Below, in pieces: positions 1 to 11,150 of a stretch of 64,000 nucleotides of DNA (positions within the stretch are counted from its first letter, which is position 1; each line of letters opens with the position of its first letter). The position numbers and the translations under genes were made by a program. The notes beneath the pieces are model-generated. The model was not told where the DNA came from, ran no database searches, and saw only the letters and a list, made by a program, of their open reading frames with translations. This DNA comes from Orientallactaga sibirica. Its lineage: Eukaryota; Chordata; Mammalia; Rodentia; Dipodidae. Location of the stretch: contig JAEOAD010000005.1 in NCBI GenBank assembly GCA_036365145.1, forward strand, positions 4,253,501 to 4,317,500, read 5' to 3'.

Positions 1-60
1 CAAGGCCAAGGCCAAGGCCAAGGCCAGGCAAGGCAAGGAAAGGCAAGGAAAGGCAGGAAA
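1..60. repeat. AAGGCC/AAGGA short tandem repeat
   Basis: The window opens in a tandem array of AAGGCC hexamers that decays rightward into AAGGCA and AAGGAA variants. The left end is cut by the window edge, so the full length is unknown. Confidence 0.85.
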
Positions 61-2409
61 GAAACACGACGAATCGTTACACAGAGCATCTTGAGTATGT
101 GAAGGGGAGAGAAGGAGAGTGTTGTTAGCACGCCACTGCAGACAGTTAGGTGTCCTCATGCTTGTTTTACAATCAAGGGAACAGTTATGCAGAGGGATGA
201 CCTCATGGAGGCAGCACCCCTCAAAGTGTTTTGTGTCCATTTGAGACTTTTCCACGTACACTGTATGACTTAAAAGAATATGAAAAATGAATTACTCCAA
301 AAGGACAAACAACACTAAAGGACCTCACAGGACATTCAACGTACTTGACCGAATGGGATGCACAAGTTCTGCCTTCTGACGGCATCTGACCTGACGGCTC
401 AGAGAAAGGGTTCCCATTCAAGAATGCATGGCGCTTTTCTGTGGCCCATCCCGTCTGATCTAATACATGACTCTTATCTATTATCTTCTGTGTCTCCGTG
501 CTTCTAAATTGCACTCATTGAGCGAATTCACAAGTGGAGTTTCATATGACGTAGGTCTGCATTGTCATTGCTGCTACAACATGTCTGACAAAATAAATGT
601 TGAGTCTGAAAGAAGGGTTTATGTTGATCCACAGCCTGAGATTAGGTCTGTCATGGCAGTGAAGACGTGGAGCAAAGAGCTGGAAATCTCTTGCTATACT
701 GAGTCCACAGTCAGCTCACTTTCTCCCTTGCATACTAACCAGGAACCCCAGTCCAGGGAATGGTTGCATCCTCACCTCAATTCACCTTATCTAGAAACTC
801 CAGTGAAATATTACCTGACCCCGGAAAATGATTTAACCAAAAACCTTAAATATCAGTGAGCTATAGATTTCAAATTTGAGAGAAAAGTAGAGAAAATTGA
901 ATTACGTGAAGTGATAACTCATTCAAATTATAATAGTAATGTATTTAATGGCATGGGCTCTTCTGAATAATTTTCAGTAATGGTTTGTTTTAATTTTCTC
1001 CTAATGGAGTTTTTTTAATACTATGCTTATTTCTAAAATTAAGAAAATATGATGTGTTTTTACAAACCATAATTAAGCAGCTAAATTATGTTCCAGTAAA
1101 AGTTACTATAGAAGTGTATTTGCTTTTCCAGGGATGCTATGGTTTTTTGTTTTTTTTTAAGTGCTATCCAATTCTTGACAGCAAACTAATTATAAAACCA
1201 TCAGAATGGCATTAAACTTCCTCAGAAATACAGATTATTCAAACAAATTCCACGCAAATCGAGTACTAGTCTACAGCTAAAAATGTCTATAGTGATGTGT
1301 CTGCATGCAATACCTGAGGGCAGTAAAAAAGGCAGAGCATTCTTGGCATTGTGGAATACCACATCGCTTACCAGAACAGTTGACCTTCAGATAGTGAAAA
1401 GATCTCAAGGTCATGTTATGTCAGATGTATTTCTACAGCTATCAACCACCAGGTAAATGTTCAGTGAACTTTGAATAGCATGTATAAAAAGGTTCTTGCT
1501 AATAAAAATGATTGTTACTTACTGTAAGTCATGAAATAGTATACACATAAGTTATAATTAGTTAATCTATAGTTTACAGATGTAGAAAATTTCCCAGAGT
1601 TTTATGTAATTAGGAAAATTTAAAAAGTGGTGATGTTCTAGAAATAGTGACCAGTTTGCTCATTTTTCCCTAGTCTCTAAAAGGTGAAATACTCCTATAA
1701 GTCCCACATTAATGTACTTCTTGACTGTACTTCTGTCTCGTGGTAGCACAGTGTAGTCCATGTCAGAGTAACCCTTTTTTCCAGGGCTTTCTCAGTCACT
1801 TTCTCTGGGTCCCTGACAGTGGCTGAGTATGCCATGCTCCACGCTAAAGAATGTAAATGATTCACTGTTGAATTAAGACTTACAAATTTATAGTTTAACA
1901 TCTAAAAAAAATGAAGAACTGGCTACAGGTGTTAGACTCACAAGAATGCATTATTTTTTCTGTTATTTTGAAAGCTCAGTCTGCTGAGCAGAAACACCTT
2001 GCTCTATGTGGAATTCTTGAGTTGTCGGCAGCAGTCTTGGAAGGTCGTTGATGTCACTGCTGAGAAGGAAATACCATTTTGTTTCTGAATGGCAAGAGAG
2101 TGAGTCCAGTCAAACTGGTCTACTACCCCTGCCTTCCATTACTGTATACCTGAGGTCAGAGACGTTGTCTCATTCTTGGGTTAGATATCATCATCTCTTA
2201 GGTGCAGAATAAGAATATGAAGTATTTTCTCCTGTGTAGAACCAAAAAGTAATCAGTTAATGGTGAATGCTACTTGGAAGTCCAGTATAGGGGCTGTTAT
2301 GCCCTTTTTATGCTTACAGATAGCTTTGTAATTCATATGTCATTATATTTTTCTTGACTCATTCTATTGACCCGATGGAAAGATTATGGAGAACCATTCA
2401 TATTTTCAC
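61..2409. other. intergenic, nothing recognised
   Basis: AT-rich single-copy-looking sequence. The longest open frame (467-859, 130 codons, + strand) has no domain, signal peptide or splice context that I recognise and is treated as chance. Several A/T homopolymers and dispersed polyA-like words occur without promoter context. Confidence 0.5.
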
Positions 2410-2573
2410 TTTTTTTTTTTTTTTTTTTTGGTTTTTCGAGGTAGGGTCTCACTCTAGTCCAGGCTGACCTGGAATTTACTATGTATTCTCAGGGTGGCCT
2501 CGAACTCACAGCGATCCTCCTACCTCTGCTTCCCAAGTGCTGGGATTAAAGGCGTGTGCCACCATGCCCAGCT
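2410..2573 (-). mobile_element. B1-like SINE (7SL-derived), antisense
   Basis: A 20-bp T-run (the element's A-tail) is followed by GGTTTTTCGAGGTAGGGTCT and the inverted B1 body, ending in the head complement (GGCGTGTGCC...CCCAGC). The element is near full length and only lightly diverged, so it is a fairly young insertion. The internal Pol III boxes lie on the minus strand. Confidence 0.93.
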
Positions 2574-2918
2574 TTGAATTCACATTTTTTTTTAACATTT
2601 CATGGGTCACTTGGAAGTATTTTGTATCAATTATAAACAGGTTTGTTTTATTACTGTCTATTTCACATAATTCTCCATTTGTATATAGAGAATTAGCAAT
2701 AGTGCTAATTTTTTACAAGTAGATTTTCTTATCTTTAACTTTGCCCAATTTGTTTAATAGTTCTAATAGCATTTGATGGAGGAGTTCAGAATATAAAAGA
2801 TCATGTCATCTGCAAACAGAGATGACTTAGACTTCTTTTCTAGAGTGCATTTTCTTTATATCTTTCTTTTGTTTTGGCCAGAACTTCTAGAACTATGGTC
2901 AATAAAAGTGATGAGAGT

Positions 2919-3125
2919 TGACTGGAGAGATGGCTTAGTAGTTAAAGCGCCTGCCTGTGAATCCTAACAGCCTCCAGGTTCAAATCTCCAGGTTCCACGT
3001 GTAGCCAGATGCAAAAGTGATGCAAGCATGCAATGTTCGTTCACAATGGCTGAAAAGGCCCTGGCGCGCCCATTCTCTCCCTGCCTCTTCCTCTCTCTCT
3101 CTGTCACTCTCAAATTTAAAAAAAG
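2919..3125 (+). mobile_element. B2-like SINE inserted in L1 relic
   Basis: Typical head (ACTGGAGAGATGGCTTAG), body and CT-rich 3' part ending in an A-rich tail. Near-perfect 15-bp target-site duplications flank it: 2904-2918 and 3126-3140 (AAAAGTGATGAGAGT / AAAAGTGATGAAAGT). The host L1 sequence resumes directly after the second copy. Confidence 0.95.
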
Positions 3126-3452
3126 AAAAGTGATGAAAGTGAGAATTCTTGAGTTCTTTTAGATATTAGGGAACAAGATTTAAGTTTTACACAACTCAAT
3201 ATAATTTTCATTGTTAGCTTATACTTGGGCAGTATTATGTTGAAGAACATTCCACATTACCTAACTTTTTTCAGTTTTGTTATCATGGAGTAAACTTTGT
3301 TAAATGCCTTTTCTGCAGTATTATAATGATCATATGATTTGATTTTTTTTATTCCTTTGATGCGATGTGTAATATGAATGCATGCATGTTGGATCATTTT
3401 TATATCCCTGAATTTAATGATATGTTGTTGTGGTAAATAACCTTTAAAATGG

Positions 3453-3789
3453 TGCTATGGTTTGAATCTGAAATGTCTCCCATAGGCTCATGTGTTTGAA
3501 CACTTGGTCAGCAGCTGGTGGTGCTATTTGAGAAGGTTGTGAAACCATGAGGAGGTGGGTCCTTGCTGGAGGAACTGGAGTAGGTACTGAGGTGGTGTTG
3601 TAGCACAGCCCAGTGTGCTGTCCCCACTCTGCTCCCCCTTGCAGCTGTCATGACATGATGACAGGGTGTCCACTCCAGTCTGCAGTGTTTTTCCAGCCAT
3701 GAAATTTCCTCATGAAACTGTAAGCCAAAATAAACCTATTTGTTTTCTGGTCAGGTTTTTATTCACAACAAAGAGAAAGTAGCTAATGC
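3453..3789 (+). mobile_element. LTR-like / URR1-like rodent repeat
   Basis: Begins CTATGGTTTGAATCTGAAAT and ends after AAGCCAAAATAAACC, a pattern of a common rodent interspersed repeat that I cannot place with certainty (URR1-type DNA transposon or MaLR-type LTR). It interrupts the antisense L1. The flanks AAATGG at 3447-3452 and 3790-3795 look like a short target duplication. Confidence 0.6.
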
Positions 3790-4809
3790 AAATGGGATGC
3801 TGAATTCAGCCCAATGGTAGATTGCTAAGAATGTCTGCATCTGTGTTTATCAGAGATACTCATCTGTAGTTGTGTGTGCATGTGTAAACACATGTGTGTT
3901 CTTATCAAGCTTTGATACCTGCACAATCAAGTTGATGACTATTCTGTTTGTAAAAACATAGGAATTATTGTTATTATTTCTGCTTTAAATGATTAGTAGA
4001 ACTCAACAATGAAGTTGGCCTATCCTGGGCTTTTCAATGATGTGAGACGTCTTATGACTGATTAAATCTCGTTGCTTGTTATTGGTACATTATTTCATTA
4101 TTCAGTCTTGGTAAGGTTTATGTACCCAGGAATTTGTCTGTTTCTTATAGACTATCAAACTTACAGGCATGTGTTTGTTGATAAAAATATAACAAACCTG
4201 TTCATAATAATCTTTAACCATCCATCATATTTCCTTGAATTTGAATCAATGATATTATTGGTAGTCTTTTCTCATTTTCAAATTTAGTCTAGCAAAAAGG
4301 TTTCCCTGTTTTTCAATATTTTCCAAGTACTACTGCATTTATTTTTGCCCTGATTATATTCATTTCTTTCCTTCTACTAACTTGGAGTTTGATTATTTAT
4401 TTTTCTACTTTATATTCATTTTTTTTATTTTGAGATATGTATGTTTATTTGGATGCAAGATTTCCTTACTATGTGCTTTGTTCTCTTATATATTTTACTA
4501 TATTTCATAGGTTATGATATGTTGTATCTCTATGTACATTTATTTCAAGAAAGGCACTTTTTTTCCTGCTGGACTTTATCCTTGAGTCATTGATAGCTCA
4601 AAGCTAAATCAATTTTTCCAAGTATATGTATAGCTTTCAACGTTTTTCTTGCTATTCAGTTCTACTTTTCTTCCGTTAGGATAAAATATAATTTCAGTAT
4701 GTTTTCCCTTTTTTGCATGAGTATATGTGTGTGCATGTTTGTATGTGTGTGTATAAATGGGAAGTCTATATCAAGTGTCTTCCTCAATCAGTGTGCACTG
4801 ATTTTATAA

Positions 4810-5002
4810 ACCCAGGGCTCACCAGTTCACCAAGCCCAGCAGGCCAACATGCCCTATGAATCTCAGCTTGCATCTGCCTCCCAAGTGCCGAGATTACAGG
4901 TATATGTTGTTCCACCTGACATTTTATACAGGTGTTGCGACCCAAATCTCGCTTTTCACGTGTGTGAGGCAAGTGCTTTACCAACTGAGCCATATCTCCA
5001 AC
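4810..5002 (-). mobile_element. B4/ID-like SINE, antisense, diverged
   Basis: The right end, GGCAAGTGCTTTACCAACTG followed by AGCCATATCTCCAACCC, is the reverse complement of an ID-type tRNA-derived head. The left part (CTGCCTCCCAAGTGCC) resembles an inverted B1-like segment. That ID + B1 composition is characteristic of B4. Divergence is high. Confidence 0.55.
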
Positions 5003-5501
5003 CCAATACAACATTTTTACAATTTATTAGCACTTACAGGGTGGCCTGTCATATGATGTGTACTGGAGAATGGCCCCTGTGCTGATGAGAGCAGTGTGTG
5101 TTCTATAGCTACTGGATGGACTGTCTCTAGATGTCGTTTGATCTAGGGTTCAAATTTCCTGTTTCTTTGCTGATTTTCTACATGAGTGACTTTCCACTGC
5201 TGGAAATGTGGTGTTAAGCTCTCCCCTCATGATTGTATTGGGATTTGCATATCCACTTAGGTCCGTTGATACTTGCTTTATATATATGACTGTTCTAATA
5301 CCAACTACACTACTCTATCTGCTACTGAATTGACTCCTTTGTCATTAGATAATGACCTTGCTTGTCTTTTTATTTACTGCATCTAATTTACCTTTATCTT
5401 ATACAACCATGACTACTTCTGCCTTTGTTTTAATCTTTGTTTCCTTTGCAGTATCTAGTTACATAATAGGAATCCATTATGTTACCTCTTACCTCTATGT
5501 T

Positions 5502-5700
5502 GGCTGGAGTAGTGGCTCAGAATTTATAGTTGCCAGCCCAGATTCAATTCCCCAGTAACCATGAAAATACACATGCTAAAAGTGGTGTGTTGCATGTATC
5601 TGGAGTTCGTTTGCAGTGGCAAGAGGTCCTGGCATGCTCATGTGCTCCTATCATCAAGCAGGTTCCCAGCAACACTCTAAAAAGCCAGGATGTGAAACCT
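5502..5700 (+). mobile_element. diverged B2-like SINE
   Basis: GGCTGGAGTAGTGGCTCAG head, then CTGGAGTTCGTTTGCAGTGG and AGAGGTCCTGGCATGC, all recognisable B2 landmarks of this genome, but with many substitutions and no clean CT-rich 3' end. It is an older copy than most in the window. Confidence 0.65.
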
Positions 5701-7202
5701 AAGGCTGTTGTAAAGAATTATGAATGAGCACGATGCCAGAGGTTAGCTGCATTGTGGTCTGACTTCTCCGTTTAATGTCTGTGCAATTTGGGAATAAGGT
5801 TTATTTTTATTTTTTATGATTCTCTAGTCTACTCAATTATATATAGTGCATATACACCAGTAAACTACCTACAGATAATAGCCTTTGCTATGAATGATTG
5901 GGTTGAGGGATGTGTGCCTCTTATCGTGTCTTGCCCAGGACACAACCCTCTGTCTTGCTCTGCATTCTAAATGCCAAAGGCCTAGGCTTCTCCTTTGAGT
6001 ACTGTCTGAGGCAACAGTCATAGTCTCAGAGTCATAAAGGCTGAGACACTAGGCGGCCCCTTCTCCCAACTAAAATAGAAAGCACCCTGCTGATGTGTTT
6101 TCAGGCCCCGTCTCTTACCATGCCCACAACTTTCCAGCGATAGTCAAGGGTGATACTGGCTTGAGAAACTCTTTACATCTGTCCTCACTGAACAGAAACA
6201 TTGTGTCCCAAGAGGCATAGGGCCATACGGAGAGGATGTGTCTTCCAAGCAACCATTGTGGCAGGGAGTGTAGAAAACAAACCCTCAAAGGACTTTCATC
6301 ATGTTTTCTGTATTTATTTCCCTCATAATGGCTAAACAGTCTTACAGACTTGTGTAGAATTCCTGAGAGATGAAAAGGCAACTGAATAATAGTAGCTCAG
6401 AGCATGGAGTAGGATGAAAAGGGAAGGAGTTATTTCCTTGTCTATAAGAAGAATCACATTAAAGCTGCCTTTGCTTTCAATAACAATGTTAACATGCTGA
6501 TATAAATGCATCTTGTCTTCAAGCCTGAGATTTCATGTCATCGTAATAGAGGAGTCGGCCGTGTTTATAATTGTGTAAAATTGCATGGCTGGGAGTAGAG
6601 AAGAGCTAAAGCAGACTGCACCAAAACAGAAGAGGAGGAAGCTTCAAAACAAGTCAGGAATCAATACAGCCCCTTGTGAAATACAGTATCTCCCACATAG
6701 GGACTCATGATTCCAGCCCACGGAGGATGCAAGGCAGGCTTTATTTAGAGTGCAGGCCTAGAGGTTGATGCCTCAGGTTCCAGAAGGCACTATGATCCTG
6801 GAAACATGAGTGTGCACTGGGTGGCTGTGTTGGGTGGTATTATTAGCCTTGGTGTGGAAGTAGAGACCTTCTAGCTGCGAAATGAGGGAGGGAGAAGGGA
6901 GGACGTAGTGGCTGCCTGCTGTCTGGAGTAATTTTAGTTTCCTGGTGGCAAGTCAGCAAGTGGCTCCTGGTGGCGGTAGATGAAGGGGGGCGGCTGGTTA
7001 TCTCTCAGTAAACTGTGACCCCAGTTTGTCCATAAGTCCATTATCTCTGGGAAAATCTCCTGGCTTCTATCCAGGGTCTGTTTGCCAACCCCTTAAGCAG
7101 CAGACTCATCAGAGCTCACTCACATCTGATTCACATATAGTACACTTGAAGAAGTGCTGGCAGTCAAAAAATAAGACCAGACTCACGCTGAGCCACAGTC
7201 CT
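5701..7202. other. intergenic, nothing recognised
   Basis: No repeat family, gene or regulatory pattern recognised. Short open frames on both strands (for example 6115-6381 minus) have no supporting features. The sequence becomes less AT-rich toward the minisatellite. Confidence 0.45.
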
Positions 7203-9715
7203 GTGTGAGAGTTAAGAGTCCTGTGCACGGGAGCGGGATTGGGAGAGCTAAGAGTCCTGTACACGGGAGCGGGATTGGGAGAGTTAAGAGTCCTGTACAC
7301 GGGAGCGGGACTGGGAGAGTTAAGAGTCCTGTACACGGGAGCGGGACTGGGAGAGTTAAGAGTCCTGTACACGGGAGCGGGACTGGGAGAGTTAAGAGTC
7401 CTGTACACGGGAGCGGGATTGGGAGAGTTAAGAGTCCTGTACACGGGAGCGGGATTGGGAGAGCTAAGAGTCCTGTGCACGGGAGCGGGACTGGGAGATT
7501 AAGAGGGACGGGAGCGGGACTGGGAGAGTTAAGAGTCCTGTACACCGGAGCGGGACTGGGAGAGTTAAGAGTCCTGTACACGGGAGTGGGACTGGGAGAG
7601 TTAAGAGTCCTGTACACTGGGAGGAGCGGGATTGGGAGAGTTAAGAGTCCTGTACACGGGAGTGGGACTGGGAGAGTTAAGAGTCCTGTACACGGAGCGG
7701 GATTGGGAGAGAGCTAAGAGTCCTGTACACGGGAGTGGGATTGGGAGAGCTAGGAGTCCTGTACACGGGAACGGGATTGAGAGAGCTAAGAGTCCTGTAC
7801 ACGGGAGAGGGATTGGGAGAGCTAAGAGTCCTGTGCGCGGGAGTGGGGTTGGGAGAGTTAAGAGTCCTGTACACGGGAGCGGGATTGGGAGAGTTAAGAG
7901 TCCTGTGCACGGGAGCGGGATTGGGAGAGTTAAGAGTCCTGTGCACGGGAGCGGGATTGGGAGAGCTAAGAGTCCTGTGCACGGGAGCGGGATTGGGAGA
8001 GTTAAGAGTCCTGTACACGGGAGTGGGATTGGGAGAGTTAAGAGTCCTGTGCACGGGAGTGGGATTGGGAGAGCTAAGAGTCCTGTACACGGGAGTGGGA
8101 TTGGGAGAGTTAAGAGTCCTGTACACGGGAGCGGGACTGGGAGAGTTAAGAGTCCTGTACACGGGAGCGGGACTGGGAGAGTTAAGAGTCCTGTACACGG
8201 GAGCGGGATTGGGAGAGCTAAGAGTCCTGTGCACGGGAGCGGGACTGGGAGAGTTAAGAGTCCTATACACGGGAGCGGGACTGGGAGAGTTAAGAGTCCT
8301 GTACACGGGAGTGGGATTGGGAGAGTTAAGAGTCCTGTGCACGGGAGTGGGATTGGGAGAGCTAAGAGTCCTGTACACGGGAGCGGGATTGGGAGAGTTA
8401 AGAGTCCTGTACACGGGAGCGGGATTGGGAGAGTTAAGAGTCCTGTGCACGGGAGCGGGATTGGGAGAGTTAAGAGTCCTGTACACGGGAGCGGGATTGG
8501 GAGAGTTAAGAGTCCTGTACACGGGAGCGGGACTGGGAGAGTTAAGAGTCCTGTACACGGGAGCGGGATTGGGAGAGTTAAGAGTCCTGTACACGGGGAG
8601 CGGGACTGGGAGGTTAAGAGATACACGGGAGCGGGATTGGGAGAGCTAAGAGTCCTGTACACGGGAGTGGGATTGGGAGAGTTAAGAGTCCTGTACACGG
8701 GAGTGGGATTGGGAGAGTTAAGAGTCCTGTACACGGGAGTGGGATTGGGAGAGCTAAGAGTCCTGTACACGGGAGCGGGACTGGGAGGGTTAAGAGTCCT
8801 GTGCACGGGAGCGGGACTGGGAGAGTTAAGAGACCTGTACACAGGAGCGGGATTGGGAGAGCTAAGAGTCCTGTGCACGGGAGGGGGATTGGGAGAGTTA
8901 AGAGTCCTGTACACGGGAGTGGGATTGGGAGAGTTAAGAGTCCTGTACACGGGAGTGGGACTGGGAGAGTTAAGAGTCCTGTACACGGGAGTGGGATTGG
9001 GAGAGTTAAGAGTCCTGTACAGAGGATTGGGATTGGGAGAGCTAAGAGTCCCTGGGAGCGGGATTGGGAGAGCTAAGAGTCCTGTACACGGAGCGGGATT
9101 GGGAGAGCTAAGAGTCCTGTGCACAGGAGTGGGATTGGGAGAGCTAAGAGTCCTGTACACGGGAGTGGGATTGGGAGAGCTAAGAGTCCTGTACACGGGA
9201 GCGGGATTGGGAGAGCTAAGAGTCCTGTGCACGGGAGTGGGATTGGGAGAGCTAAGAGTCCTGTACACGGGAGCGGGATTGGGAGAGCTAAGAGTCCTGT
9301 GCGCGGGAGTGGGATTGGGAGAGCTAAGAGACCTATACACGGGAGTGGGATTGGGAGAGCTAAGAGTCCTGTACACGGGAGCGGGATTGGGAGAGCTAAG
9401 AGTCCTGTACACGGGAATGGGATTGGGAGAGCTAAGAGTCCTGTACACGGGAGCGGGATTGGGAGAGCTAAGAGTCCTGTACACGGGAGTGGGATTGGGA
9501 GAGCTAAAAGTCCTGTACACGGGAATGGGATTGGGAGAGCTAAGAGACCTATACACGGGAGTGGGATTGGGAGAGCTAAGAGTCCTATACACAGGAGCGG
9601 GATTGGGAGAGTTAAGAGACCTGTGCACTGGAGTGGGATTGGGAGAGCTAAGAGTCCTGTACACGGGAGCGGGATTGGGAGAGCTAAGAGTCCTGTACAC
9701 GGGAGTGGGATTGTG
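7203..9715 (+). repeat. 36-bp minisatellite (VNTR), about 70 units
   Basis: A 36-bp unit (AAGAGTCCTGTACACGGGAG, then CGGGATTGGGAGAGCT) is repeated head to tail for 2.5 kb. Main variant positions are TT/CT before AAGAG, GTAC/GTGC, GAGC/GAGT and GGACT/GGATT. Irregular units with small deletions or insertions lie near 7498, 7620, 7697, 8600-8630, 9020-9060 and 9088. Each unit has one or two CpGs and three GGG runs on the plus strand. Because 36 is a multiple of three and most frames lack stops, both strands show long open frames (7632-9851 plus; 7601-9766 minus). These are artefacts of the repeat, not evidence of genes. No transposon ends are visible at either edge. Confidence 0.98.
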
Positions 9716-11150
9716 TACCTGTGCACCAGAGCATTTGCATCTGACCAGTGACCATGCCATGGACACCCCCGAGCTCAGGCAGGCAACCCTAACTAAGTTC
9801 AGTGATCACACAAATACACAGGGAAAACAAGACATCAAAATAGAAGGATGAGTTGGGGTAAATATAGAGTTTATTAAAAGGAGAACAAAGAGAGTGGGTA
9901 AGATAGAAAAGAGTATGAAGAAAACAAATCATGTACATATATGAAAATACTTCATATCCATGTATTAAATTTCTAATTAAAACAAAACAATATTCAAAAA
10001 GTCAAAGAGGTAAAAATGGTTATACAACTGTGGAAAGACACTAGCATAATTAAGTTCAGAATAACTTCAGATCATAAAGAGAGGAAGCTCTTATCTGAGG
10101 GGAAGGTCAAATGCTGAAGAAGATGGTCTTTATATGAACTGGAGAATAACTGCCTCATCAGGAAACTGAGAAAAGAACATTACAGACTCATGAATGCGTG
10201 TGTGTGCAGGTGTGTATAATTTGTTTGAGATGGAGTTGTGGAAGGTTATATGTGAAAACCCCAGAAAATTATAGCTAATGAAAAGTTGCAGGTTTCAGTA
10301 AAACTATTTTTCATATTGAATCTCATTTCACAAATTCCCATAAAGGGCTTTATCTATACAGGTATTTATATTTTACCTCAAAATTGTTAAAATATTAGGG
10401 TAAGTGTTCAGACATTTCATACACCTAATAAGAACATGTTTCTCCAACGTGGGTAAACTTACAGAATTTAGAACAGTCTTTAACACTGAAGCCTTGTGTC
10501 TCATGGAGCCCTGGCTAGTTAGACAGTGAACTTTGCTCCAGTTGATCTTGTCTCCCACTTTGTCGGGTTGATAATAGGCAGGGCATCAATCAGGAAAGAG
10601 CATAGCTATCTAGTGCTTTAGGGAGAAATATGGACACCTTAGCACGAACGTGAAACCATTATGGAATAATTTGAGTTTGGATGAGCATAGGTCAAAAGCA
10701 TAACTTCTTGAAAAATGTCACTGCCATAGAAATTGGACTTTCTTGATGGAATACAGTTCACTAAAAAGTTTTAAACTTTGTACCTTTAAAACTAAAATGT
10801 TAATCAAATACGTGATTAAAGCTGAAGCTACTTGGATATACAAGATCAGAATGCTCAATTAAAACTAATTTTGTCTAGAGGAGGAAGGCAAAGCTATTCC
10901 AGAAGGATAAAAATGGCAGGAAGGATGGTAGGTCACAAGCAGCATCTGAGACACCAGGAACCTGGATGAAGAAAGTCAAGATTAAAAGCCACTGCGAGAG
11001 AAATAGAGTGCTAGAGCATGCAGAAGTGAGAGCCGGTGGTGTGTACTCCATAAGAAAGCCAATGGGCCCCCACGGCCATACAACGCTTCTCTTGAAGGGT
11101 TAATAACTCACCAGAAGTCACAGGACATGCAGCTGACCTAAACAGGCAGG
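9716..11150. other. intergenic, nothing recognised
   Basis: AT-rich sequence after the minisatellite. It holds scattered polyA-like motifs, no open frame of note and no repeat family I can name. Confidence 0.4.

Larger units (their letters stand above)
2575..5500 (-). mobile_element. LINE-1 ORF2 relic, antisense, interrupted
   Basis: The plus strand reads as the reverse complement of L1 ORF2 reverse-transcriptase DNA. The words ATCATGTCATCTGCAAACAG near 2800, AAATGCCTTTTCTGCA near 3304 and GTCATTAGATAATGACCTTG near 5341 are hallmarks of that region across mammals. The relic is decayed with many stops and no open frame. It is split by a B2 at 2919, an LTR-like repeat at 3453 and a B4/ID-like SINE near 4810. 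It could be two neighbouring L1 fragments rather than one. The L1 assignment is strong; the exact ends are not. Confidence 0.75.

Noticed and set aside
467..859. 130-codon plus-strand frame
   Set aside because: No recognisable domain, no splice or promoter context.
7203..9715. CRISPR-like array
   Set aside because: Repeats are directly contiguous without unique spacers, and the context is a mammalian genome.
7601..9766. 721-codon minus-strand open frame, proline-rich repeats
   Set aside because: Same minisatellite; it switches between two repeat peptides where unit length changes, as expected for noncoding DNA.
7632..9851. 739-codon plus-strand open frame of 12-residue repeats
   Set aside because: It is the minisatellite read through in frame; the minus strand is equally open, and there is no start context, splice site or unique protein part.
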